Assembly (NCBI GenBank): GCA_963662895.1 | Contig: OY759981.1 | Span: forward strand, 2,914,001 to 2,978,000 | Origin: GWE2-42-39 sp963662895 | GTDB lineage: Bacteria > Bacteroidota > Bacteroidia > Bacteroidales > Prolixibacteraceae | DNA: 64,000 nt | Reading direction: 5' to 3' | Part shown: positions 50,666-58,022 of the stretch, one piece after another | How positions within the stretch are numbered: the stretch's first letter is position 1 | Layout: each line of letters opens with the position of its first letter | The notes under the pieces: model-generated | Database searches by the model: none | What the model saw: only the letters and a program-made list of their open reading frames with translations | Told to the model about the DNA's origin: nothing | Program-made: the position numbers and the translations under genes

Positions 50666-51685
50666 ATGAAGTTGAAAAAAGAATACATATATCATTTTAT
50701 TCTTGCGGTGCTCTTATCCGTATTTATGTTTTTTGATGAAGAGAAACGGGAATTTGAGTCAGGGTATCTTTTTATTGCCGGAAACTATATGCTTTGTGCA
50801 ATATTTATCAGTTATGTATTAATTCCTTTTTTTTATTATAAAAAACGTATAGCCGAATTTTGTATTTACACTGGTCTGGCTGTATCTGTAAATGTTTTTA
50901 TTGAAGAACTTGTTATTGAACCCATATGCTTTGATGCCCCAATAGAAGAAGAATTAAGCGATATTATATTTTCATTTGCCCATGCTGTTCCGGCAATGAT
51001 AATTTTGGTAGGCTTTAAATTTTTATGGGATGCCAACGCGAAACGAAAGCAACTCGACGAGTTAAAACAACTGATGGTTGAGAACAAAATGCAACTCTTA
51101 AAATCTCAGATAAACCCGCATTTTTTGTTTAACAACCTGAATAACATTTATTCGTATGCTGTTGAACAATCGCCCAAAACACCTTCGTTAATTTATGAAC
51201 TTTCCCATGTGCTCAGGTATATGTTATACAATTACAAAGAGAAATATGTGCTGTTAAAAGACGAGGTACAACATCTGTGGAATTACATAAAACTGAATGA
51301 ATTACAAATGGAACACAGGGGAAAGGTGGAATTTGTGGCAGGTGATTTTTCCGGGAATTATAAAATTTCCCCCTCAATACTGATTGTATTTGTTGAAAAT
51401 GCTTTTAAACACAGTCTGTCGAGCCTGACAGACAAAGTGCGTATTTCTATTAAATTAGAGGTTTTAAATGATATTCTTAACTTTTATTGCGAGAACAACT
51501 ATTCACAAAACTCAAACCTGCAAGACATTTCAGGGGGCATTGGGCTTAACAATGTAAAAACACAACTAAAACTGGTTTATCCTGATGCCCACGAACTTAC
51601 GATAAAAAAAGAAGAAAACCTTTATGCTGTTAAACTCACGATAGATTTAAAAGAACGCACCGATGATAAATTGTATTATAGTTGA
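50666..51685 (+). CDS. LytS-type sensor histidine kinase
   Basis: A 339-residue membrane kinase with four N-terminal transmembrane helices (about 8-120) and no large periplasmic domain. A short coiled segment leads to the His_kinase domain with QINPHFLFNNLNNIYSYA. A HATPase-like part follows (FVENAFKHSL as N box, GGIGLNNVKTQL as G box). The partner response regulator overlaps its end by 23 bp, so translation is coupled. The divergent PAP2 genes suggest envelope stress or lipid phosphate sensing, by inference. Confidence 0.9.
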   Translation: MKLKKEYIYHFILAVLLSVFMFFDEEKREFESGYLFIAGNYMLCAIFISYVLIPFFYYKKRIAEFCIYTGLAVSVNVFIEELVIEPICFDAPIEEELSDIIFSFAHAVPAMIILVGFKFLWDANAKRKQLDELKQLMVENKMQLLKSQINPHFLFNNLNNIYSYAVEQSPKTPSLIYELSHVLRYMLYNYKEKYVLLKDEVQHLWNYIKLNELQMEHRGKVEFVAGDFSGNYKISPSILIVFVENAFKHSLSSLTDKVRISIKLEVLNDILNFYCENNYSQNSNLQDISGGIGLNNVKTQLKLVYPDAHELTIKKEENLYAVKLTIDLKERTDDKLYYS

Positions 51686-52379
51686 GGATCAGCCTCCGGC
51701 ACAACGTTTATTAAAGAAATACATCTCCGAAACCGACGGCCTTGAGCTTTGCGGAATATTTAGCGATGCCCTTTCTGCCATGAATTTTCTGAATAAAATT
51801 TCTGTTGATTTAATCTTTCTCGACATACATTTGCCTAAAATTTCCGGGCTTAACTTTATCAGCATTCTTTCGCCCAGGCCACTTGTTGTTTTAACAACGG
51901 CCTTTCCCCAATATGCCCTGGAAAGCTATGAGTTAGACGTAGTTGATTATCTTCTGAAACCATTTACCTTTGACCGTTTTTTTAAAGCTATACTTAAAGT
52001 GAGAAGGCTGCTCGGGCAAACAAGCTCCCCTGCACAAAACCCACAGGATGCCGGTGATATATTGATAAAAGAGGGCTACAGTTATTTTCGGGTAAAAATC
52101 AGTGCTATCATTTATTTAAAATCTGACGGGGATTATACATTTATCGTAACTTCCGGGAAAAAATACATGACATTAAACCCTTTAAAGTATTGGTTGGAAC
52201 AATTGCCTGACAATAAATTTTATCAGATTCATCGTTCTTATGTCGTTAATATAAATTGTATTGAAAAGGTAACGGGAAATTTTGTTGAATTAAATGAAAA
52301 TGAACTGAAAATACCAATAGGTCGTGTGTTTAAAAAAGAATTTATGGAAATTTATCTCGACAGAAAAAATCTATCCTGA
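51663..52379 (+). CDS. LytTR-family response regulator
   Basis: A 238-residue regulator. The receiver domain (1-120) has the acidic pocket IIVEDQ and phosphoacceptor Asp54 in LIFLDIHLPK. The LytTR DNA-binding domain (about 135-235) has YFRVKISAIIYLKSDGDYTF and FYQIHRSYVVNINCIEKV. LytTR proteins bind paired imperfect direct repeats about 21 bp apart. It overlaps the kinase gene and is followed by a small frame at 52395. Confidence 0.93.
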   Translation: MINCIIVEDQPPAQRLLKKYISETDGLELCGIFSDALSAMNFLNKISVDLIFLDIHLPKISGLNFISILSPRPLVVLTTAFPQYALESYELDVVDYLLKPFTFDRFFKAILKVRRLLGQTSSPAQNPQDAGDILIKEGYSYFRVKISAIIYLKSDGDYTFIVTSGKKYMTLNPLKYWLEQLPDNKFYQIHRSYVVNINCIEKVTGNFVELNENELKIPIGRVFKKEFMEIYLDRKNLS

Positions 52380-52394
52380 ATTCGGCTAATAATT

Positions 52395-52571
52395 TTGTTA
52401 CAAAAACCTTATTTTAACCCGAATGTTTTCAAAAAACTGGTGACCGAAGCTGCCGGTAATTACACATCATATATTATTCTTCCATTCGACTCACCCGACA
52501 TCTTTCAATCGCTGAAACTCCTGCCTCAAGAACAAGTAGAAATGGTCACTTTATTTCTTAACAGTTCCTAA
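52395..52571 (+). CDS. Possible small or remnant gene after the LytTR regulator
   Basis: A 58-codon frame starting at TTG encodes LLQKPYFNPNVFKKLVTEAA, then GNYTSYIILPFDSPDIFQSL, and ends LFLNSS. It is in the same frame as the LytTR gene, whose TGA stop lies 15 bp earlier, so it could be an old extension or an independent remnant. Codon use and the varied amino acid content look coding, but there is no ATG and no recognised domain. The sequence 52572-52696 shows nothing else. Confidence 0.35.
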   Translation: MLQKPYFNPNVFKKLVTEAAGNYTSYIILPFDSPDIFQSLKLLPQEQVEMVTLFLNSS

Positions 52572-52689
52572 GTTCCCCGGAAATTAAAAATTCAACATCA
52601 AATAAATAACTAAAATTCAACGATTTGAAATTTAGTTATATAGTAGGGAAACTGGTATTTCCGGCACTTCAGGATGGGATCGGAGGTAA

Positions 52690-52725
52690 TAAAAAAAGGC
52701 TTCCTTATATAAGGAAGCCTTTTTG
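52690..52725. terminator. Terminator downstream of tsf (bidirectional)
   Basis: AGGCTTCCTTATATAAGGAAGCCT (24 bp, 52697-52720; half-site AGGCTTCCTTAT) is a perfect palindrome flanked by A and T runs. It ends the rplM-rpsI-rpsB-tsf transcript. Confidence 0.92.
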
Positions 52726-52745
52726 TGTATATCCCGGATAGTATC

Positions 52746-53573
52746 TTAATCGGATAAAGTGTAACGCACAAAAGCAGTTACTTCTAAATCTTTATCATTT
52801 GATTTCAGATAATCAGCAACTGTTTGTTTGCTTTCTTTGATAAAAGCCTGGTTCATCAACGTATTTTCTTTGAAAAATTTCTGCAGGGCGCCTTGTGCTA
52901 TTCTATCAAGCATTGCTTCTGGTTTGCCTTCCATACGGAATTTTTCTTTAGCAATTTCCAGTTCTTTGCTAACCACCTCTGCCGGGACTGAATCTTTGTC
53001 AATCGCAACAGGGTTCATCGCTGCAACCTGCATTGCTATGTCTTTCGTAACTTGCTGGTCAACGTCGGCTTTGTTAAAGCCTACCAATGTAGCAAGTTTG
53101 TTTCCCGGGTGAATGTATGCAACCACCTTTTCAGCTTTCAGGTTTGAATAAAAAGGCAAATCAAGTTTTTCACCGATTACCCCTGTTTGTTCCAATACCT
53201 GGGCTTCAATAGTGCGGCCATCCATATCGATAGCTTTAACAGCATCCAGGTCAGCAGCACCGGTAGCAATTGCAAGGTCAAGAATTTTCCCTGCAAATGC
53301 AATAAAACCTTCATTTTTGGCAACAAAGTCAGTTTCGCAGTTCAATACTACCAAACCACCCGTTTTTTTGTCGTCGGAAACTTTAGCCAAAACAACGCCT
53401 TCAGTTGCCTCCCTGTCGGCACGTTTGCTGGCAACCAGTTTCCCTTTTTCGCGGATAATCTCGGTTGCACGTCCGAAATCTCCGTTTGCTTCGGCAAGGG
53501 CCTTTTTACAGTCCATCATGCCGGCCCCCGTCGCTTTACGCAACTTCATTACATCTGCTGCACTAATTGACAT
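52746..53573 (-). CDS. tsf: Elongation factor Ts
   Basis: A 275-residue nucleotide exchange factor for EF-Tu. The N-terminal UBA-like part is DVMKLRKATGAGMMDCKKAL, followed by NGDFGRATEIIREKG. The core has the TDFVAKNEGF motif that inserts into EF-Tu, and YIHPGNKLATLVGFN. It follows rpsB by 32 bp, the usual bacterial order. Confidence 0.97.
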   Translation of the reverse strand: MSISAADVMKLRKATGAGMMDCKKALAEANGDFGRATEIIREKGKLVASKRADREATEGVVLAKVSDDKKTGGLVVLNCETDFVAKNEGFIAFAGKILDLAIATGAADLDAVKAIDMDGRTIEAQVLEQTGVIGEKLDLPFYSNLKAEKVVAYIHPGNKLATLVGFNKADVDQQVTKDIAMQVAAMNPVAIDKDSVPAEVVSKELEIAKEKFRMEGKPEAMLDRIAQGALQKFFKENTLMNQAFIKESKQTVADYLKSNDKDLEVTAFVRYTLSD

Positions 53574-53605
53574 TTTATATATCGTCTTTTTAATGAATAC
53601 TAAAA

Positions 53606-54412
53606 TTACTTGTCTTTTTCTTTGGTATTAACTTCTTCCTTCTCTTTCTCCTCTTCAAAATCGTGGTCAGAAGCTTTTCTTTTTGTCTTCTTAACAGTTG
53701 TTGAATCTTCTTTTTCCCTTTCCATCTTACGCTCGGTCATCCCTTCTCTGACGGCATCAGCCATAAGCCCGACAATTAATTTTATCGATTGAGAAGCATC
53801 GTCATTGGCCGGAATAACAAAATCAATCCCTTCCGGATCGGAATTGGTATCAACCATTGCAAAAATCGGGATACCCAGGCGTTGAGCTTCACGAACAGCA
53901 ATTTTTTCTTTCAGTACGTCAACAACAAATAAAGCAGCCGGTAAACGGGTCAGGTCGGCAATACTGCCCAGGATTTTTTCCAGTTTCGCACGCTGACGGG
54001 TAATTTGCAGTTTCTCACGTTTCGACAGGTTATCCCATGCGCTTTCTTTCATCAGCTTGTCGATCGACATCATTTTTTTCACTGCTTTACGGATCGTCGG
54101 GAAGTTGGTAAGCATCCCCCCTGGCCAGCGTTCAACAACATAAGGCATGTTAACACTCCCTATCTGATCGGCAACAATATCCTTAGCTTGTTTTTTGGTG
54201 GCAACAAATAAAACTTTCCTTCCTGATTTTATAATTTGCTTTAATGCTGCGGCAGCCTCGTCAATTTTTACAATTGTTTTTTGAAGGTCGATAATGTGAA
54301 TCCCGTTTTTCTCCATAAAAATATATGGGGCCATGTTGGGGTTCCATTTTCTTTTCAGGTGCCCGAAATGTACTCCGGCATCCAGTAATTCATTGAAATT
54401 TGTTCTTGGCAT
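53606..54412 (-). CDS. rpsB: 30S ribosomal protein S2 with charged C-terminal extension
   Basis: A 268-residue ribosomal protein. The DAGVHFGHLKRKWNPNMAPY start, VLFVATKKQAKDIVADQ, PYVVERWPGGMLTNF and FAMVDTNSDPEGIDFVIPANDD blocks identify S2. The last about 40 residues are a Lys/Glu-rich tail (KKTKRKASDHDFEEEKEKE) longer than in E. coli, as is common in this phylum. The 110-bp gap to rpsI contains a hairpin that may be a leader. Confidence 0.97.
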   Translation of the reverse strand: MPRTNFNELLDAGVHFGHLKRKWNPNMAPYIFMEKNGIHIIDLQKTIVKIDEAAAALKQIIKSGRKVLFVATKKQAKDIVADQIGSVNMPYVVERWPGGMLTNFPTIRKAVKKMMSIDKLMKESAWDNLSKREKLQITRQRAKLEKILGSIADLTRLPAALFVVDVLKEKIAVREAQRLGIPIFAMVDTNSDPEGIDFVIPANDDASQSIKLIVGLMADAVREGMTERKMEREKEDSTTVKKTKRKASDHDFEEEKEKEEVNTKEKDK

Positions 54413-54448
54413 CTTTTTACTTTTTATTATTTTTTTTTCAAAAGCAAC

Positions 54449-54486
54449 TGCTAAGTAGTTCCGGCCTTGCCGGAAGTCTCAGCAAT
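54449..54486 (-). promoter_or_regulatory. Hairpin in the rpsB leader between rpsI and rpsB
   Basis: TTCCGG-CCTTG-CCGGAA (54459-54475) is extended by an outer stem of GCTAAG with CTCAGC, mismatched in the middle. On the minus strand it lies about 40-75 bases before the rpsB start and is followed only by a short T-rich segment. S2 autoregulates rpsB through leader structures in some bacteria, so this is a candidate; it may also be a weak terminator. Confidence 0.4.
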
Positions 54487-54522
54487 TTAGATCCATAGCA
54501 AAATATTTTTGGGATAAAAATA

Positions 54523-54909
54523 TTAACGTTTTGAGAATTGGAATCTCTTGCGTGCTTTGGGTTGACCCGGTTTTTTACGTTCAACCTCACGGGGATCTCT
54601 GGTTAAGAAACCAGCATGCTTTAATTCTGGTCTTGATTCAGGATTAATCTCAATCAAGGCACGGGAAATTGCTAAACGCAATGCTTCAGCCTGGCCTGAA
54701 ATACCACCGCCATCCAAATTAGCTTTGATGTCGTATTCCCCGGCAACATTCAACAGGTTCAGTGGTTGTAAAACCACGTACTGAAGTGTGCCGAACGGAA
54801 AGTACTCTTTTAGTCCCCTTCCGTTGATCGTGATATTTCCTTTACCTTCACTGACGTAAATGCGTGCAATAGCAGCTTTCCTACGTCCGATCGTGCTAAC
54901 TACTTCCAT
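54523..54909 (-). CDS. rpsI: 30S ribosomal protein S9
   Basis: A 128-residue ribosomal protein. TIGRRKAAIARIYVSEGKGN, ITINGRGLKEYFP, GGGISGQAEALRLAISRALI and the C-terminal KKPGQPKARKRFQFSKR (the tail that reaches the P-site tRNA) are diagnostic. It starts 5 bp after the rplM stop. Confidence 0.97.
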   Translation of the reverse strand: MEVVSTIGRRKAAIARIYVSEGKGNITINGRGLKEYFPFGTLQYVVLQPLNLLNVAGEYDIKANLDGGGISGQAEALRLAISRALIEINPESRPELKHAGFLTRDPREVERKKPGQPKARKRFQFSKR

Positions 54910-54914
54910 TGTTG

Positions 54915-55370
54915 TTATTTAATTGTGCTTAAATCAATTACTTTTGGTTGTTGTGCTTCCTGATTGTGCTCAGGGCCTACATAAACTTTAAGGTTTGTAA
55001 ACAATTTACGCCCCAAACGGTTTTTAGGCAACATCCCTTTTACTGCTTTTTCAATCAGCCGTTCAGGATATTTAGCCAAAATTTCCGAAGGGTTTTGTAT
55101 TCTCTGTCCTCCCGGATAACCTGAATGACGAACATAAACTTTGTCGTTAATTTTATTCCCTGTTAAACTGACTTTTTCTGCATTGATAATGATTACATTG
55201 TCACCACAATCAACATGAGGAGTATAATCAGGTCTATTTTTACCTCTTAGAATTTTAGCTACTTTGCTGGCCAGACGTCCCAATATCTGATCGGTAGCAT
55301 CAACAACAAACCATTCTTTTTGAACCGTGGCTTTATTGGCCGATACGGTTTTGTAACTTAGTGTATCCAC
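54915..55370 (-). CDS. rplM: 50S ribosomal protein L13, GTG start
   Basis: A 151-residue ribosomal protein. LSYKTVSANKATVQKEWFVV, DATDQILGRLASKVAKILRG, DYTPHVDCGDNVIIINAEKV and MLPKNRLGRKL are family blocks. I chose the GTG at 55370 (VDTLSYKT), because L13 proteins in this phylum start with M-D-T-L-S-Y-K-T. A further GTG at 55397 would add nine residues encoded by what looks like the A-rich ribosome binding region. First gene of the rplM-rpsI-rpsB-tsf transcript. Confidence 0.95.
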   Translation of the reverse strand: MDTLSYKTVSANKATVQKEWFVVDATDQILGRLASKVAKILRGKNRPDYTPHVDCGDNVIIINAEKVSLTGNKINDKVYVRHSGYPGGQRIQNPSEILAKYPERLIEKAVKGMLPKNRLGRKLFTNLKVYVGPEHNQEAQQPKVIDLSTIK

Positions 55371-55630
55371 TTGTTTTTTAATTAAAAAATTAAACACTAA
55401 ACCCGCAATTCATATAATTTTAATATCAGTATTATCCGGAATTTACCAACCCAGCATCAGTTGATAAGAATTATAACACCAATATTTACAGTTATTTACA
55501 AGAAATGCGTGAACGAACAATAATCGGGACTGCAAAAGTATCCCTTTTTTTCTAAAATCCAAGAGGAAAGCCAGGACAAATTTAATTTTAACGAAAAGAT
55601 TTTCAAGGAGTAGAATTTTTTTGACGGGGG

Positions 55631-55769
55631 TGTACAACAAAATCTTTGAAATCCCCAAAAATCACTTCTTTCCTGGCTCCCCTTGGGGTAGGGGTAAAAC
55701 AGGAAAGAAGTGATTTTTGGGAAGTCCCTTTTAGTGGATTTAGGGGTAAAAAGTGGATTTTGTTGTACA
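55631..55769. repeat. 139-bp nested palindromic element (MITE-like) between rplM and the O-antigen-ligase gene
   Basis: Outer arms TGTACAACAAAATC (55631-55644) and GATTTTGTTGTACA (55756-55769) are perfect inverted repeats. Inner 22-bp arms (55654-55675 and 55700-55721, each with the core AATCACTTCTTTCCTG) are also perfect. No frame inside. In size and shape it resembles a miniature inverted-repeat element. It lies in a 516-bp gap (55371-55886) in which I see no gene; the left part should hold the rplM promoter. Confidence 0.7.
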
Positions 55770-55886
55770 TCCATTGAAGGGGGACCTCAGAGGTGTTGAA
55801 AAATCGCAGGGATTGTATTTGCAGGGATAATTTTATTATTCGATATTTCGTTAATTTTAAAACGTTGCTATAATTTCAGATTTTGG

Positions 55887-57476
55887 ATGGCATTTTTACC
55901 TGGGATTAAGAAACCGGCCCATCGCCAGATTTACTACTGGACACTGGTTGCAGTTACTGTAAGTTTACCTGTTTCGAAGGCGCTGATGAGCATTTTCCCT
56001 TTTGTCCTTCTCATCAACTGGCTGTGTGAGGGCAGGCTGAAGGAAAAAATCAGGATATGGTTTTCCAATCCTTCTGTCTGGTTGATAACTTCTGTTTTCG
56101 GGTTGTATCTGCTCGGTTTGCTTTGGACCGACAGCTTGCAATGGGGTATTCACGACCTGAAAATACAAATTCCACTGCTGATTTTTCCATTGGTAATTGG
56201 CACTTCAGAGCAGCTAAATTTCAAACAGATAAAAACGATTATCCAATTTTTTACAGGCGCTGTGGTTTTTGCAAGCCTGTGCAGCCTGTATGTGTGGCTG
56301 GGCTTTTCGGACACCGGGATATACGATATACGTGACATTTCGCTTTTTATTTCACATATTCGTTTTTCGCTGCTGGTCAACATTGCCATTTTTTCACTTC
56401 TCTGGTTGGTATTTAACCCGGGAACTGGAACTTCCGTGAAAGAGAAAATGATTAATTTACCGGTTGTGGCTTGGTTGATCCTGTTTCTTTTTATTCTGGA
56501 ATCGGTTACCGGGATCGTTGTTTTTATCATCGTTTCAGTGGTACTTGTCCTTTGGCTGTCATTCAGGATTAAGCATGTGGTGCTTCGGTTTTTTGTCTAT
56601 GTTTTTATACTGATGATCCCTGTTTTTATCGGTGCTTATGTCACCCGCGGTATCAATGAATTTTATCATACTGAAAAAAAATCGGAGGATGATTTGAACG
56701 TGAAGACAAAACAGGGAAATTTCTATTCAAATGATTTGCAGAATAAGCAACTCGAAAACGGGCATTATGTGTTTCTCTTTATTTGTGAAGACGAACTGAG
56801 GGAGGCATGGAACCAAAGGAGTATTTTTCAGTATGATTCTGTATATACAGGTGGGTTTAATAAATATGCCCTTATAAGATATATGACCTCAAAAGGTTTG
56901 AGAAAAGATGCAGAAGGTCTCTCTAAACTGAGCAGTGAGGATATTTATAGTATTGAAAAAGGCATTCCGAATTATCTGTTCTCGAATAAATATTCACTTA
57001 GTAACCGTATCTACCAGACTATATGGGAATTCAACGAGTATAAGAACGGGGGAAGTCCTGCCGGTAGTTCTGTGGTACAGCGAATAGAATATTTTAAGAT
57101 TGCCTGCCAGATCATCAGCGAACATTTCTGGTTTGGCATCGGTACTGGTAGCTATTTCCCGGCTTACCAGAAAAAATACGATAAACATCCTTTCTTCCAC
57201 GAACAAAAATACAGGCAACGGTCTCACAATATGTTTCTTAGTTACTGGGTCGATTTTGGATTAATAGGTCTCATCTATATTAGTTTTGCATATGTCTACC
57301 CGGTTTTCAGACAGAAAAAAACAAAAAGCTATTTACTGCTGGTGTTCAGCTTAATTGTTTTCCTTTCTTTTTTTAATGAAGACACATTGAACAACCACGA
57401 TGGCATTACTTTTTTCTCCTTTTTTTATTCTTTATTTTTATTCAGTAAGTATGAAAGTGGAGCGTCTGCCAAATAA
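55887..57476 (+). CDS. O-antigen ligase / Wzy-like membrane protein
   Basis: A 529-residue inner-membrane protein with about 11-12 hydrophobic helices and one large periplasmic loop (about residues 265-430). The block YFKIACQIISEHFWFGIGTG, then SYFPAYQKKY and RSHNMFLSYWVDFGLIGLIY, is the Wzy_C signature with the conserved H-N motif. Proteins of this family join O-antigen or other glycan chains to lipid A core, or polymerise repeat units. No LPS cluster is adjacent, so the acceptor is unknown. It overlaps the DNA glycosylase gene by 26 bp. Confidence 0.85.
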   Translation: MAFLPGIKKPAHRQIYYWTLVAVTVSLPVSKALMSIFPFVLLINWLCEGRLKEKIRIWFSNPSVWLITSVFGLYLLGLLWTDSLQWGIHDLKIQIPLLIFPLVIGTSEQLNFKQIKTIIQFFTGAVVFASLCSLYVWLGFSDTGIYDIRDISLFISHIRFSLLVNIAIFSLLWLVFNPGTGTSVKEKMINLPVVAWLILFLFILESVTGIVVFIIVSVVLVLWLSFRIKHVVLRFFVYVFILMIPVFIGAYVTRGINEFYHTEKKSEDDLNVKTKQGNFYSNDLQNKQLENGHYVFLFICEDELREAWNQRSIFQYDSVYTGGFNKYALIRYMTSKGLRKDAEGLSKLSSEDIYSIEKGIPNYLFSNKYSLSNRIYQTIWEFNEYKNGGSPAGSSVVQRIEYFKIACQIISEHFWFGIGTGSYFPAYQKKYDKHPFFHEQKYRQRSHNMFLSYWVDFGLIGLIYISFAYVYPVFRQKKTKSYLLLVFSLIVFLSFFNEDTLNNHDGITFFSFFYSLFLFSKYESGASAK

Positions 57477-57963
57477 GTTTTTCCAGCGCGATGTACTGGA
57501 GGTTATTCCCGGGTTACTTGGTAAAATACTGGTGCGCCGGTTCCCTGATGGTTCTGAAAAACGATATGCCATTACTGAAGTTGAGGCTTACCGTGGTTCT
57601 GTGGATTTGGCCTGTCATGCAGCCAAGGGGCGTACTGCCCGTACCGAAGTGATGTTTGGTGAAGGAGGTCACGTGTACGTGTATTTTATTTACGGCATGT
57701 ACTGGATGCTGAATTTTGTAACCTCTGCTGTTAATGATCCGCAGGCCATCCTGATTCGTGGTGTCGAAGGTTTTTCCGGGCCCGGGAGGGTAGGGCGCGA
57801 GTTACAACTCGACAAAAGTTTTTACGGCGAAAGCCTCGAAGTGTCGGCACGTTTATGGGTCGAAAACGCACCTCCCGTGAAAAATTACCGGACAAGCCCC
57901 CGGATTGGCGTCAAGTATGCCGGCGAAAAATGGGCCGGTAAACCGTGGAGGTACTTCATATGA
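57451..57963 (+). CDS. 3-methyladenine DNA glycosylase (AAG/MPG family)
   Basis: A 170-residue base-excision repair enzyme that removes alkylated purines. LPNKFFQRDVLEVIPGLLGK, AITEVEAYRG (with the catalytic Glu), DLACHAAKGRTARTEVMFGE, GHVYVYFIYGMYWMLNFVTS and AILIRGVE are family blocks. I chose the ATG at 57451 (MKVERLPNKFF); a longer frame from 57400 would add membrane-like residues from the overlapping ligase gene. The overlap suggests coupled translation. Confidence 0.92.
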   Translation: MKVERLPNKFFQRDVLEVIPGLLGKILVRRFPDGSEKRYAITEVEAYRGSVDLACHAAKGRTARTEVMFGEGGHVYVYFIYGMYWMLNFVTSAVNDPQAILIRGVEGFSGPGRVGRELQLDKSFYGESLEVSARLWVENAPPVKNYRTSPRIGVKYAGEKWAGKPWRYFI

Positions 57964-58022
57964 AATGCATAAAAGTAATATATTTGATACAACATTTTTA
58001 ATCCGGAATAAAAATCAATCTT

